A DNA stretch of 49,479 bases from Parabacteroides goldsteinii DSM 19448 = WAL 12034 (lineage in GTDB: Bacteria; Bacteroidota; Bacteroidia; Bacteroidales; Tannerellaceae), in contig NZ_KQ033913.1 in assembly GCF_000969835.1 (NCBI RefSeq), positions 1,829,154 through 1,878,632 of the forward strand. Direction: 5' to 3'. Numbering within the stretch: the stretch's first letter is position 1; every line of letters begins with the position of its first letter. Of the stretch, positions 25,814 to 33,707 are shown in pieces. Below the pieces are notes generated by a model that was not told the DNA's origin, did no database searches, and saw only the letters and a list, made by a program, of their open reading frames with translations. The position numbers and the translations under genes were made by a program.

Positions 25814-26908
25814 TTACAACACTGCTATTCCCTCAATCTCAATTAATAATTCATCCCGACAAACATCAGCCCACATATATGATATGGGGATATTCAACTC
25901 ATACGCATTCAAAAGCCTTTCAGCTTCTTCAAAGAAAGATTTCTCTTTCAGATAGACCCGGAGCATTTTCAACTTCGCCTCACCGATCAGTTCAGCGATA
26001 TTCTCCATCGTAATATGAAGCTGACGCTCCAACCCCACTCCTATCAAACTCTCCTCGCCACGGATAGCCGCAGTTCCGGAGATATAGATCACCTCACGTT
26101 CTCCAAATGTCATGCTCTTAGCGCGCTCGAACTTCGGAGTCGTCTTTTTGCTGTGGGCCGGCTCCAGTACTCCTTCGGAATAAGCGTGGGCAGCCACCTG
26201 CAATTTATTGTCGATCGGTGTTGCATAACAATCCGGATTCGAGAATACGGCAGCATCCAGATCAACCAGTATGCCTCCCAGATTCGCACCGATACCCGTT
26301 GCTGCCGGATAACCGTTTTCCCAGGTTGTCATGGCATAATAATCGCTACGGGCATTATTGAATATCTGATAATGCTGGTCTTCACCGTCAAACTTAGTGA
26401 TCTGCTCGATATAGTTCCACTGGCGGATGATGCTGTTGATCGGGAATCCTTCCTTCCTCAACAACTCCGATACCAGCTTGAACACTTCTTTCGACTGTTG
26501 CTCGATACCGAAATTAATCACATCGCCATGGAAACCTCCGGCAAACAGGAAACGGCCGCTGCCATTTACCAATACCACATACGGGAATGTCCCGATATGT
26601 TTATATGTAATATGGTCTCCTTTATCCGGCGTATATGTATGAGCCTCCAGTATCAAACCTCCGTTCAATGGCGGCTGGGATACATAACTCAACACCGGTT
26701 CATGGTTCCCATAGTATTTACGTACCTTTTCACGCAACATTACGCGGCGCGAAACATATTGTTCATTATCATCCGGCATGCCGAAAAAGGCCAACCTGAA
26801 TATTTGTTCGTTCTGCGGTAATTGGGCAAGCAGCTTATCCACCATTTCCTCAAAATCCGCTTTCTCAGTAGTGTAAATGTTATAACGTATCTTCTCGCAA
26901 TAATTCAT
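25814..26908 (-). CDS. Chorismatase/RidA-superfamily protein (FkbO/Hyg5-like)
   Basis: This 364-residue protein contains two YjgF-like halves. The C-terminal one reads VIYISGTAAIRGEES and LERQLHITMENIAELI, matching the SGTAxIxGxES...Q...ETxxNI pattern of FkbO, Hyg5 and XanB2 chorismatases. The earlier RQWNYIEQI and GANLGGILVDLDA segments also suit that family, which splits chorismate into pyruvate and a hydroxybenzoate or dihydroxy-diene acid. I cannot confirm catalytic residues by eye, and related RidA-type deaminases are an alternative. It has no signal peptide and therefore acts in the cytoplasm, in contrast to its exported neighbours. An AAAGGAGGG Shine-Dalgarno lies just before its ATG. 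Confidence 0.6.
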   Translation of the reverse strand: MNYCEKIRYNIYTTEKADFEEMVDKLLAQLPQNEQIFRLAFFGMPDDNEQYVSRRVMLREKVRKYYGNHEPVLSYVSQPPLNGGLILEAHTYTPDKGDHITYKHIGTFPYVVLVNGSGRFLFAGGFHGDVINFGIEQQSKEVFKLVSELLRKEGFPINSIIRQWNYIEQITKFDGEDQHYQIFNNARSDYYAMTTWENGYPAATGIGANLGGILVDLDAAVFSNPDCYATPIDNKLQVAAHAYSEGVLEPAHSKKTTPKFERAKSMTFGEREVIYISGTAAIRGEESLIGVGLERQLHITMENIAELIGEAKLKMLRVYLKEKSFFEEAERLLNAYELNIPISYMWADVCRDELLIEIEGIAVL

Positions 26909-26920
26909 CGATCCCTCCTT

Positions 26921-28693
26921 TTAGAGTGAGTTTACATATTCAACCAAAGCCTCAATATCTTTCTTGGATACCTTCTTATCAATTCCATGCTTGTGCACTT
27001 CAAAGACTTCCTCCATTGTAGCTGCACGACCATCGAACAAATAAGGAGCCGTACGCCAGACTTCTCTTAAAGTCGGAGTATCCCACCCTTTTTCAAACTC
27101 GATATCTTCACCGATACGATGCATCTTCATGTCTGTATAATATGGTCCGCTATGACATTCACCACATTTTAGTTTTTCAAAGACTTTACGTCCTTCTTTC
27201 GCCTTATCGGACAATTCGCCGTTCACCAGCAAAGGACTCGGCACCGGACGCAATGACGTCAGATATTCATCCACGCATTTTGCATCATCTTCAGTAATAT
27301 CGAAGAACTGGATGAAGTTATATCCTGCACGCACGGCAACCTCCGCAGAAGCACGGATTCCTGAAATCATATTAGGAGGAGTCACATGGCTAAACAACAA
27401 ACTTTTGCAGTTCTTTGAGTTTCCTACGCCATCGTTCATCAAATCCCAGTTCATGCCATCCGTACGGGCATCCCCCGGGTGGCAACCGTTACAACTCTGC
27501 CAGTTCTGGAAACAGTGGGAGGCGTCGTTGAAATATTTTTCTCCTTTATTTATATTGCTTTCCGTACGTCCCGGATTCAATTCTGTCGACGTTACTTCAC
27601 GGGTATTAATATCCATTACATTCAGAACATCGGCAAAATAAGTAGGAACAACCAGTTTCTCGTTGGTCAGAGCCATCGCACGGGGACCGTTACCCTGCAA
27701 CGGAACACGTTCGCGAATGCCATACAGGAAATTCAGGTCATAATCCAGCACCGCCTTATTGGGATAGGCTTCAAACTTTTCACGCAAAGCCGGATGATCG
27801 ATCACACTCACCTCATGAGTACCGGAATGCGAAATAAAGATATGGTCGTCATTACAATCGATGCTCCAGATACCGGCAGCTCCTCTTTCCGGTTCGTCAA
27901 CAACAACGGCACCGACAAACTCCTGCTTTTCCGTATCGATGATACTGAAAGCGCTCGTATTCATCCATCCCTGCTGCAACTGCGAAGTCGGAACGGCGAA
28001 ACGTCCCAAATTATGCGACACATATACATATTTGCCGTCAGGCGTAATACAAATGCCACGCAAAGCATTACTACCGTTTGCCAGCTGAATATCTTTCACT
28101 TTGGTAAAACCATCCATTTCAATCACGGAAACACAGGCTGCCACATAATCCAGGTCCGCACGTTGTGCCGGCAGGAAGTTTGTTACATACATATATTTAC
28201 CGTCTTTGCTGAATACGGCGGATTTCGGTTCGCGAAGTACCTTAACCGTGCGTAGTACTTTATGATTCACCGGATCAATTTCCGACACGGTGTTTTCGAA
28301 CTGGTTACAGACATAGATTGTCTTTTTATCCGGTCCGAACATCGGATGACAGGCACCCGACCCTGTAGGGATAGCAGCTTCCACCCTACCCGATTCCAAC
28401 AATAAGATCTGTAACTTCCCCGTCTTCTCAAAGGTCGTCACATAGGCCTTATCGCCATCAACCAGAATACCGGTCGGCGTTTCATCCATGGGGAAAGAAC
28501 GCAGCAGTTTGCCGTCGGCTGAAAATACATCCACCCGCTTCATTCCTTTTTCAGTCAGAAGCATTTCCCCTTTATCATTCAGTTTTATATCAGTCGTAAA
28601 AAAAGGCGGATTATCAGCCGATGCAAATGAGATGCAACAACTGACAAAGCATGCCATCAATGAAGTTCTTAATATGTATTTACTCGTCCTCAT
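26921..28693 (-). CDS. Exported YncE-like propeller fused to MauG/CCP-type di-heme domain
   Basis: This 590-residue protein has an N-terminal signal peptide (about 1-26). Residues 30-370 are a YVTN/YncE-like seven-bladed propeller (GPDKKTIYVCNQFENTVSEID, FSKDGKYMYVTNF, ITPDGKYVYVSHN). Residues 380-590 carry two heme motifs, CNGCH at 401-405 and CGECH at 510-514, and the segment LREVWRTAPYLFDGRAATMEEV that is typical of MauG/cytochrome c peroxidase family proteins. It is likely a periplasmic di-heme oxidoreductase with a substrate- or partner-binding propeller. It starts 8 bases after the IclR gene and is followed by the chorismatase-like gene at 12 bases, so all three share a transcript. Confidence 0.85.
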   Translation of the reverse strand: MRTSKYILRTSLMACFVSCCISFASADNPPFFTTDIKLNDKGEMLLTEKGMKRVDVFSADGKLLRSFPMDETPTGILVDGDKAYVTTFEKTGKLQILLLESGRVEAAIPTGSGACHPMFGPDKKTIYVCNQFENTVSEIDPVNHKVLRTVKVLREPKSAVFSKDGKYMYVTNFLPAQRADLDYVAACVSVIEMDGFTKVKDIQLANGSNALRGICITPDGKYVYVSHNLGRFAVPTSQLQQGWMNTSAFSIIDTEKQEFVGAVVVDEPERGAAGIWSIDCNDDHIFISHSGTHEVSVIDHPALREKFEAYPNKAVLDYDLNFLYGIRERVPLQGNGPRAMALTNEKLVVPTYFADVLNVMDINTREVTSTELNPGRTESNINKGEKYFNDASHCFQNWQSCNGCHPGDARTDGMNWDLMNDGVGNSKNCKSLLFSHVTPPNMISGIRASAEVAVRAGYNFIQFFDITEDDAKCVDEYLTSLRPVPSPLLVNGELSDKAKEGRKVFEKLKCGECHSGPYYTDMKMHRIGEDIEFEKGWDTPTLREVWRTAPYLFDGRAATMEEVFEVHKHGIDKKVSKKDIEALVEYVNSL

Positions 28694-28701
28694 GGTATTA
28701 T

Positions 28702-29511
28702 TTATTTTTTTGTGTTTTTACTATATCCTAATTCAGCCGAAATATTCTGAGCGACCTCCTTGATGCTCGCAACCGTTGAATGGAATATTTCTTTTGTTAA
28801 CCTGTCTTTGGGACCCGATATCCAGATGGCGCCACATGGATAGCCTGTGTAGTTAAAGATAGGAGCACCTACACAGATCACACCATTCAATTCTTCTTCA
28901 TTATCCATAGCATAACCCAGCTTACGGACTTTTTCCAATTCTTCCAGGTAAGCATCCCGGTTAGTAATCGTCCGCGCATTATACTTCGCAAATGTCATAT
29001 ACGACAAATACCGGTCGCGGACCGTGTTTGGCAGATAAGCCATAATCGCTTTTCCGGGTGCAGAACAATGTAATTCAAATGATTTCCCCGGCGATAGAAC
29101 AAAGCGGAACGTATGATGTCCCTGCGCCTGCTCTATAAAAATTCCTTTCTCATCTCCTAGTACACCAAAACAGGCAGTCTCCCCTACTTTATCACGCAAA
29201 TCACGCAAACAAGGCAATACTGTCTCCAACAAATTATGTTCATTCAACGATCTGAAGCCCAAAGTTAGCAATTTTCGGGACAATTTGTAGCGTTTTGTGT
29301 CTTCATTATAGTTAAGATAATCCAATCGAACCAAAGTGTTCAAAATACGATAAGCAGTAGTCTGGGAGATATCCAGCTTATTCTTAATATCTTGCAGCGT
29401 CTCACCCTGTGGACGAAGCGAAAGATATTCAAGCACCGCAATTCCTTTCTCCAAATTCGGCACCTTATAATTTTCTTCTCCTTTTTCCATATTTGGAATA
29501 ACGCTTTCCAT
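28702..29511 (-). CDS. IclR-family transcription regulator
   Basis: This 269-residue protein has the IclR winged-helix domain at about 22-90 (LEYLSLRPQGETLQDIKNKLDISQTTAYRILNTL, where the last helix is the recognition helix) and the IclR effector-binding domain at 100-265 (HTFRFVLSPGKSFELHCSAPGKAIMAYLP; NEEELNGVICVGAPIFNYTG). IclR proteins bind small carboxylates, sugar acids or aromatic acids and control adjacent catabolic operons. It is the first gene of the long minus-strand run and overlaps none; a palindrome covering its own -7 box points to autoregulation. Confidence 0.92.
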   Translation of the reverse strand: MESVIPNMEKGEENYKVPNLEKGIAVLEYLSLRPQGETLQDIKNKLDISQTTAYRILNTLVRLDYLNYNEDTKRYKLSRKLLTLGFRSLNEHNLLETVLPCLRDLRDKVGETACFGVLGDEKGIFIEQAQGHHTFRFVLSPGKSFELHCSAPGKAIMAYLPNTVRDRYLSYMTFAKYNARTITNRDAYLEELEKVRKLGYAMDNEEELNGVICVGAPIFNYTGYPCGAIWISGPKDRLTKEIFHSTVASIKEVAQNISAELGYSKNTKK

Positions 29512-29530
29512 ATTTGAAATATTGTTTCAG

Positions 29531-29546
29531 ATTTGAATCAAATATA
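29531..29546 (-). promoter_or_regulatory. iclR promoter with overlapping palindrome
   Basis: TATATTTG on the minus strand (29539-29546) matches TAnnTTTG 28 bases before the iclR start. It overlaps the odd-centred palindrome ATTTGAATCAAAT (29531-29543). Further half-site copies (ATATTTGAAAT) sit between it and the start codon. This is a good candidate operator for the IclR protein. Confidence 0.5.
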
Positions 29547-29684
29547 AAAGAGTCACGTTAAAAAGCAGTAAGATGTTTGTAAAATATCGTTAAGTATGCT
29601 GTAAAACATTCTACTAGCCAAAACCATTATCTCCGTTTGTCCGTTTCTACCATCCGGCACTCTATATTACGTATTTGGGATTTA

Positions 29685-30779
29685 CTATTTTTTCCTATAA
29701 CTTATCACAGCCAATACATTAAATAATACAGCAAAAAGACAAACGACAATGAAATGTCCGCTCAAATCGGAAAACGAACTGCCTTTCAGATAAACCATAC
29801 GCATCACTTCTATAAAATAACGTACCGGATTAAATAATGTTATAGTCTGTGCCCATTGCGGCATACTGCTGATCGGGGTAAAAAGTCCGCTCAACAAAGC
29901 AAATATAATCAAGAAGAAGAAAGCCGTGAACATCGCCTGTTGCTGGTTGGACGATATAGAAGATATTGCCAATCCCAAACCTGTAAAAGCAATCAGATAA
30001 ACTGCCGCAAACAAATAAATAATCCCCATATTGCCGACCGGCAGCAAACCGTAAATAATCCATGCCACAATGGCCCCGATCGTCAACAGAATAAAACCGA
30101 TTACCCAGAAAGGAATCAGCTTCGACAGCAAGAACAATGTTTTGGGGACAGGCGTCACATTAATCTGTTCGATGGTCCCTTTCTCCTTCTCGCTGACTAT
30201 ATTCAGGGCCGAAAGGAAACCACCGATAATCGTCAACAAAAAGACCAGGATACCCGGCACCATATAATTCTTATAATTCAGATGCGGATTAAAAAGAGCT
30301 GTCGCCCGCACTCCACTACTCACGGCAGCAGAGGTGAAACCTTTATCCCGGTTAAAATCCTGAATAATTTGTGTGAGGTAAGAGCTACCCATCCCTCCTT
30401 TTGTTCCGTTCACTGCGTTTGCAGCAATCAGGACATCCGCCTTTCCTTCCCGGCCAAGCTCCTGTTCAAACTTTGCCGGGATTTCAAGCAGCAGGTCCGA
30501 CTCGTTACTTTCTATCGAGGTGATCGCCTGATCATAACTGGAAGACACATCGGTCAGCCGGAAATAACCGGACGAAAGAATCTTTTCGACCAGCTGCACA
30601 GACACCACGGAATGATCATGGTCAATCACTCCCAGATTGATATTACGCATTTCGAAATTGGCGGCAAAAGGCAGGATAAGCAATTGCATCAACGGTACCA
30701 AAAAGATGATGCGCGGTAAAAACCGGTCGCGCTTGATCTGCTTAAACTCTTTTTCAAGTAAATATCGTAATGTTTTCAT
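29685..30779 (-). CDS. ABC-2 type exporter permease (YbhR-like)
   Basis: This 364-residue membrane protein has an N-terminal helix (LPRIIFLVPLMQLLILPF), a large extracytoplasmic domain at about 45-170 and five further helices. The signature of the ABC-2/YhhJ-YbhR group is seen in NYMVPGILVFLLTIIGGFLSALNIVSEKEKGTIEQINVTPV. It pairs with the permease upstream (ends 30791, 11-base gap) and two ATPase genes. The unit resembles E. coli YbhGFSR, which exports drugs and sodium ions. Last gene of the operon; no clear terminator was seen in the 170 bases downstream. Confidence 0.9.
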   Translation of the reverse strand: MKTLRYLLEKEFKQIKRDRFLPRIIFLVPLMQLLILPFAANFEMRNINLGVIDHDHSVVSVQLVEKILSSGYFRLTDVSSSYDQAITSIESNESDLLLEIPAKFEQELGREGKADVLIAANAVNGTKGGMGSSYLTQIIQDFNRDKGFTSAAVSSGVRATALFNPHLNYKNYMVPGILVFLLTIIGGFLSALNIVSEKEKGTIEQINVTPVPKTLFLLSKLIPFWVIGFILLTIGAIVAWIIYGLLPVGNMGIIYLFAAVYLIAFTGLGLAISSISSNQQQAMFTAFFFLIIFALLSGLFTPISSMPQWAQTITLFNPVRYFIEVMRMVYLKGSSFSDLSGHFIVVCLFAVLFNVLAVISYRKK

Positions 30780-30790
30780 AACTTCTTATC

Positions 30791-31906
30791 TCACAAACGA
30801 GTCTTAAAACGTTTCACACTAAGAATCACCAGGAATATGACCATAAACGACAGTATCCCTATCTCCTTCAGGATGGCTCCGGCACTTAACCCTTTTATCA
30901 TCACATCTTTCACTGCGATAATATACCATTTGGCCGGCACGATATTGGAAAGCCATTGCAATATATCAGGCATGTTCTCTATGGGAAATACCATGCCGCT
31001 GAGCAGAATCACCGGCAGCATCAACACCATAGCACTAATCAGCATGGCAGCCTGTTGCGTGTCGGCTATCGTCGATATCAACAGACCGAGGCAAAGGGAA
31101 ACCAGGGCGTACAGGATGGAAACTGCCACCAGCAGAACCAGGCTCCCCGCAATCGGAACCTTCAGCAGGAAATAAGACAGAGCAAGGATTGTCGCCACAT
31201 TCACTATACTCAATAAAAGATAGGGGATCGCTTTTGCCAGAATGATATAGACCGGCTTCATCGGCGAAACCAGCAACACTTCCATCGTACCCATCTCCTT
31301 CTCCTTCACGATGCCTACGGAGGTCATCAAGGCACATATCAGTATTAAGATCAATCCCATTACCCCCGGCACAAAGTTGTAGGCGCCTTTCATGGTGGGG
31401 TTGTAGAGAAGGTGAGTGACCGGCGTAATGCCAGCCTGCATAAGCTGCGCTTTTTCTTCCGACTGAAGGAGATTTCCTTGTATCTCCGCTTTGGCAGAAG
31501 CGATGATGGTGGTTGCATAAGCGGTCAGCTGGGTCGCTTCGTTCGGGTCGGTTGCATCTGCCAGCAACTGGACATCCGCATCCGCCGTGGAAGCATATTG
31601 GGGCGGAAAAACAACGACCAGTTTAATCTTACCCTGTTTAAAGAGGGATTGAGCTTCCGCTTCGCTGTCTACCATTTTATACAAATCAAAATACTCGCTT
31701 GCCCCCAGATGTTCGGTGATTTTCCGGCTCACTTCATCCCGGCTTTGGTCGAACACGGCAATCGGCACACATTTTATTTCCGTCGTAATCGCATAGCCGA
31801 ACAGAATAATCAGGATAATCGGCATAGCCAATAAAATCAACATGGTCCGTTTGTCGCGGAAGATGTGGAAGAATTCTTTGCGGATAAAAGATATAAACTG
31901 TTTCAT
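30791..31906 (-). CDS. ABC-2 type exporter permease (YbhS-like)
   Basis: This 371-residue protein is the paralogous partner of the next permease: one N-terminal helix (TMLILLAMPIILIILFGYAI), an extracytoplasmic domain, then GVMGLILILICALMTSVGIVKEKEMGTMEVLLVSP and four more helices. It follows the second ATPase gene by only 2 bases. Heterodimeric ABC-2 permeases of this type combine with a HlyD-type fusion protein and TolC to span the envelope, and both partners are encoded upstream. Confidence 0.9.
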   Translation of the reverse strand: MKQFISFIRKEFFHIFRDKRTMLILLAMPIILIILFGYAITTEIKCVPIAVFDQSRDEVSRKITEHLGASEYFDLYKMVDSEAEAQSLFKQGKIKLVVVFPPQYASTADADVQLLADATDPNEATQLTAYATTIIASAKAEIQGNLLQSEEKAQLMQAGITPVTHLLYNPTMKGAYNFVPGVMGLILILICALMTSVGIVKEKEMGTMEVLLVSPMKPVYIILAKAIPYLLLSIVNVATILALSYFLLKVPIAGSLVLLVAVSILYALVSLCLGLLISTIADTQQAAMLISAMVLMLPVILLSGMVFPIENMPDILQWLSNIVPAKWYIIAVKDVMIKGLSAGAILKEIGILSFMVIFLVILSVKRFKTRL

Positions 31907-31908
31907 AA

Positions 31909-32643
31909 CTATTCACCTCTTGTTGCTTTTCGCGCCAGGGCACGGAACACATCATTCATATTTTCGGCATGGAAAGACGATTTCAAAGCAGCCGGACTGT
32001 CCAGCGCTTCGATTTTTCCATCGACCATAATAGAGACACGGTTACAATATTCGGCTTCGTCCATGTAATGGGTGGTGACAAAGACTGTGATATTGCGTTC
32101 CGCCGCTTTATAGATCAACTCCCAAAACTGACGGCGGGTAACCGGATCAACACCACCCGTCGGCTCATCCAGAAAAACAATACGGGGTTCGTGGATGATA
32201 GCGACGGAAAAAGCCAGCTTCTGCTTCCAGCCTAAAGGCAACGCATCGACCAACGTGTTCCGCTCGCCCTCCAAATCCAGTACATCGAGCAGTTCGTCCG
32301 TCTTCTCCGCCAGCTTTTTCTTTGACAGACCGTAGATACCGCCATACAAACGGATATTTTCCCAGACTTTCAAGTCGCCGTACAGGGAAAACTTCTGACT
32401 CATATAGCCGATATGGCGTTTGATCTGCTCGGTCTCCTTATATACATCAAAACCTGCCACACGGGCTTTGCCGGAAGTGGGTGTCGACAGTCCGCAAAGC
32501 ATACGCATCGCCGTCGTCTTTCCGGCGCCATTGGCTCCCAGGAAACCAAAGATCTCTCCTTCTCCCACTTCAAAGCTGATATGATCTACCGCGGTAAAAG
32601 TTCCGAAGCGCTTAGTCAGACTGTCTGTTTCTATTACGTTCAT
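31909..32643 (-). CDS. ABC transporter ATP-binding protein, second half of a split YbhF
   Basis: The ATG at 32643 gives 244 residues; an upstream in-frame ATG at 32676 lies inside the AT-rich repeat island and is less likely. Walker A is GANGAGKTT and Walker B is IVFLDEPTGGVDP, followed by a normal H-loop (VTTHYMDEAEYC). The signature loop reads LPLGWKQKL instead of LSGGQ, a degenerate site. In E. coli YbhF two such domains form one polypeptide, while here they are separate genes. It is directly followed by the YbhS-like permease. Confidence 0.9.
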   Translation of the reverse strand: MNVIETDSLTKRFGTFTAVDHISFEVGEGEIFGFLGANGAGKTTAMRMLCGLSTPTSGKARVAGFDVYKETEQIKRHIGYMSQKFSLYGDLKVWENIRLYGGIYGLSKKKLAEKTDELLDVLDLEGERNTLVDALPLGWKQKLAFSVAIIHEPRIVFLDEPTGGVDPVTRRQFWELIYKAAERNITVFVTTHYMDEAEYCNRVSIMVDGKIEALDSPAALKSSFHAENMNDVFRALARKATRGE

Positions 32644-32665
32644 TGTATATATACTTTTATCAGAT

Positions 32666-32738
32666 AAAATTCTCATATATTATGATACTGCATTCTCATA
32701 TATTATACAATTCCAATATCATAATATATGAGAATTTT
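32666..32738. repeat. Perfect 22-bp inverted repeat with an internal direct copy
   Basis: Bases 32666-32687 (AAAATTCTCATATATTATGATA) are exactly complementary in reverse to 32717-32738. The 29-base loop contains a third copy of the core ATTCTCATATATTAT at 32692-32706 in direct orientation to the first. The island lies in the 134-base gap between two exporter ATPase genes. In the mRNA it could form a 22-bp A/U-rich stem; in DNA it offers three copies of one binding-site-sized motif. Confidence 0.95.
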
Positions 32739-32777
32739 CTATCACAATATATGGTATTACATTTCACTCTATCGTTT

Positions 32778-33683
32778 TTACAAAGCCATAAAGCAATCTT
32801 CCACACTTGGCTCGACCGGTTCAATAGCGACATCTGCATATCCTTTATCTTTCAAGAACTGCATCAAGGCATTCATCTCCCTGCCATCTTCCTTTAATGT
32901 CAGATGATGGGCATCGCCAAAGGCATAACAGGAATAGGTTCCCGGAAAAGAACGAAGGTCCGTCAGCAGCCTGAACATGGATGCCGACCGGACAGTCCAC
33001 AGCTGCCTGCCGAAAGAGGCACGGATGCCTACCGGCGTATCGACGGACAAGCACTGGCCGGAACGCATCAAAGCAATGCGGTCGCAACGGGAAGCCTCAT
33101 CCATATAAGGAGTGGAAACCATAATCGTAATGCCCTGCCTCTTCAAGCGGTCCAGCATATCCCAGAACTCCACCCGGGAAACCGGGTCGACACCCGTTGT
33201 CGGTTCATCCAGAAAAAGGACTTCGGGGCGGTGAATCAAAGCACAGCTCAATGCCAGCTTCTGTTTCATACCTCCGGACAATTTTCCTGCTTTCCGTTTT
33301 TTAAAAGGTTCTATCTGAACATAAATGTCGTGAACCAGGTCATAGTTGGCTTCTACCGTAGTATTAAACACGGTAGCAAAGAAATCCAGGTTCTCTTCGA
33401 CCGTCAGGTCCTGATACAACGAGAAACGGCCGGGCATGTAACCGACCATCGTACGTATCTTTTTATAATCACGCACGACATCCAGACCACAGACGGTAGC
33501 CGTCCCTTTATCCGCCAGCAATAAAGTCGTCAGGATACGGAACAAAGTGGTCTTCCCTGCCCCGTCGGGACCAATCAGGCCGAACAATTCACCGGGACGT
33601 ATATCCAGAGAAATATCCTGCAAAGCCTCTACCTGCCCGTAGTTCTTACCAACCGCCTCCATCTTAACTCCATTCATCCCCAT
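32778..33683 (-). CDS. ABC transporter ATP-binding protein, first half of a split YbhF
   Basis: This 301-residue ATPase has Walker A GPDGAGKTT (38-46), Q-loop area MPGRFSLYQDLTV, a canonical signature KLSGGMKQKLALS, Walker B LFLDEPTTGVDP and H-loop-like VSTPYMDEASRC, where Pro replaces the usual His in the THYM position. The missing switch histidine suggests that one ATP site of the pair is degenerate. About 70 C-terminal residues form an accessory domain common in drug/Na+ exporters. The gene follows the HlyD-like gene by 24 bases. Confidence 0.9.
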   Translation of the reverse strand: MGMNGVKMEAVGKNYGQVEALQDISLDIRPGELFGLIGPDGAGKTTLFRILTTLLLADKGTATVCGLDVVRDYKKIRTMVGYMPGRFSLYQDLTVEENLDFFATVFNTTVEANYDLVHDIYVQIEPFKKRKAGKLSGGMKQKLALSCALIHRPEVLFLDEPTTGVDPVSRVEFWDMLDRLKRQGITIMVSTPYMDEASRCDRIALMRSGQCLSVDTPVGIRASFGRQLWTVRSASMFRLLTDLRSFPGTYSCYAFGDAHHLTLKEDGREMNALMQFLKDKGYADVAIEPVEPSVEDCFMAL

Positions 33684-33707
33684 TAATTTTCAATTCTCAA
33701 TTTTCAA

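Noticed and set aside
32666..32738. Insertion sequence or intact transposon
   Set aside because: Only 73 bases with no transposase; no target duplication could be identified by eye.
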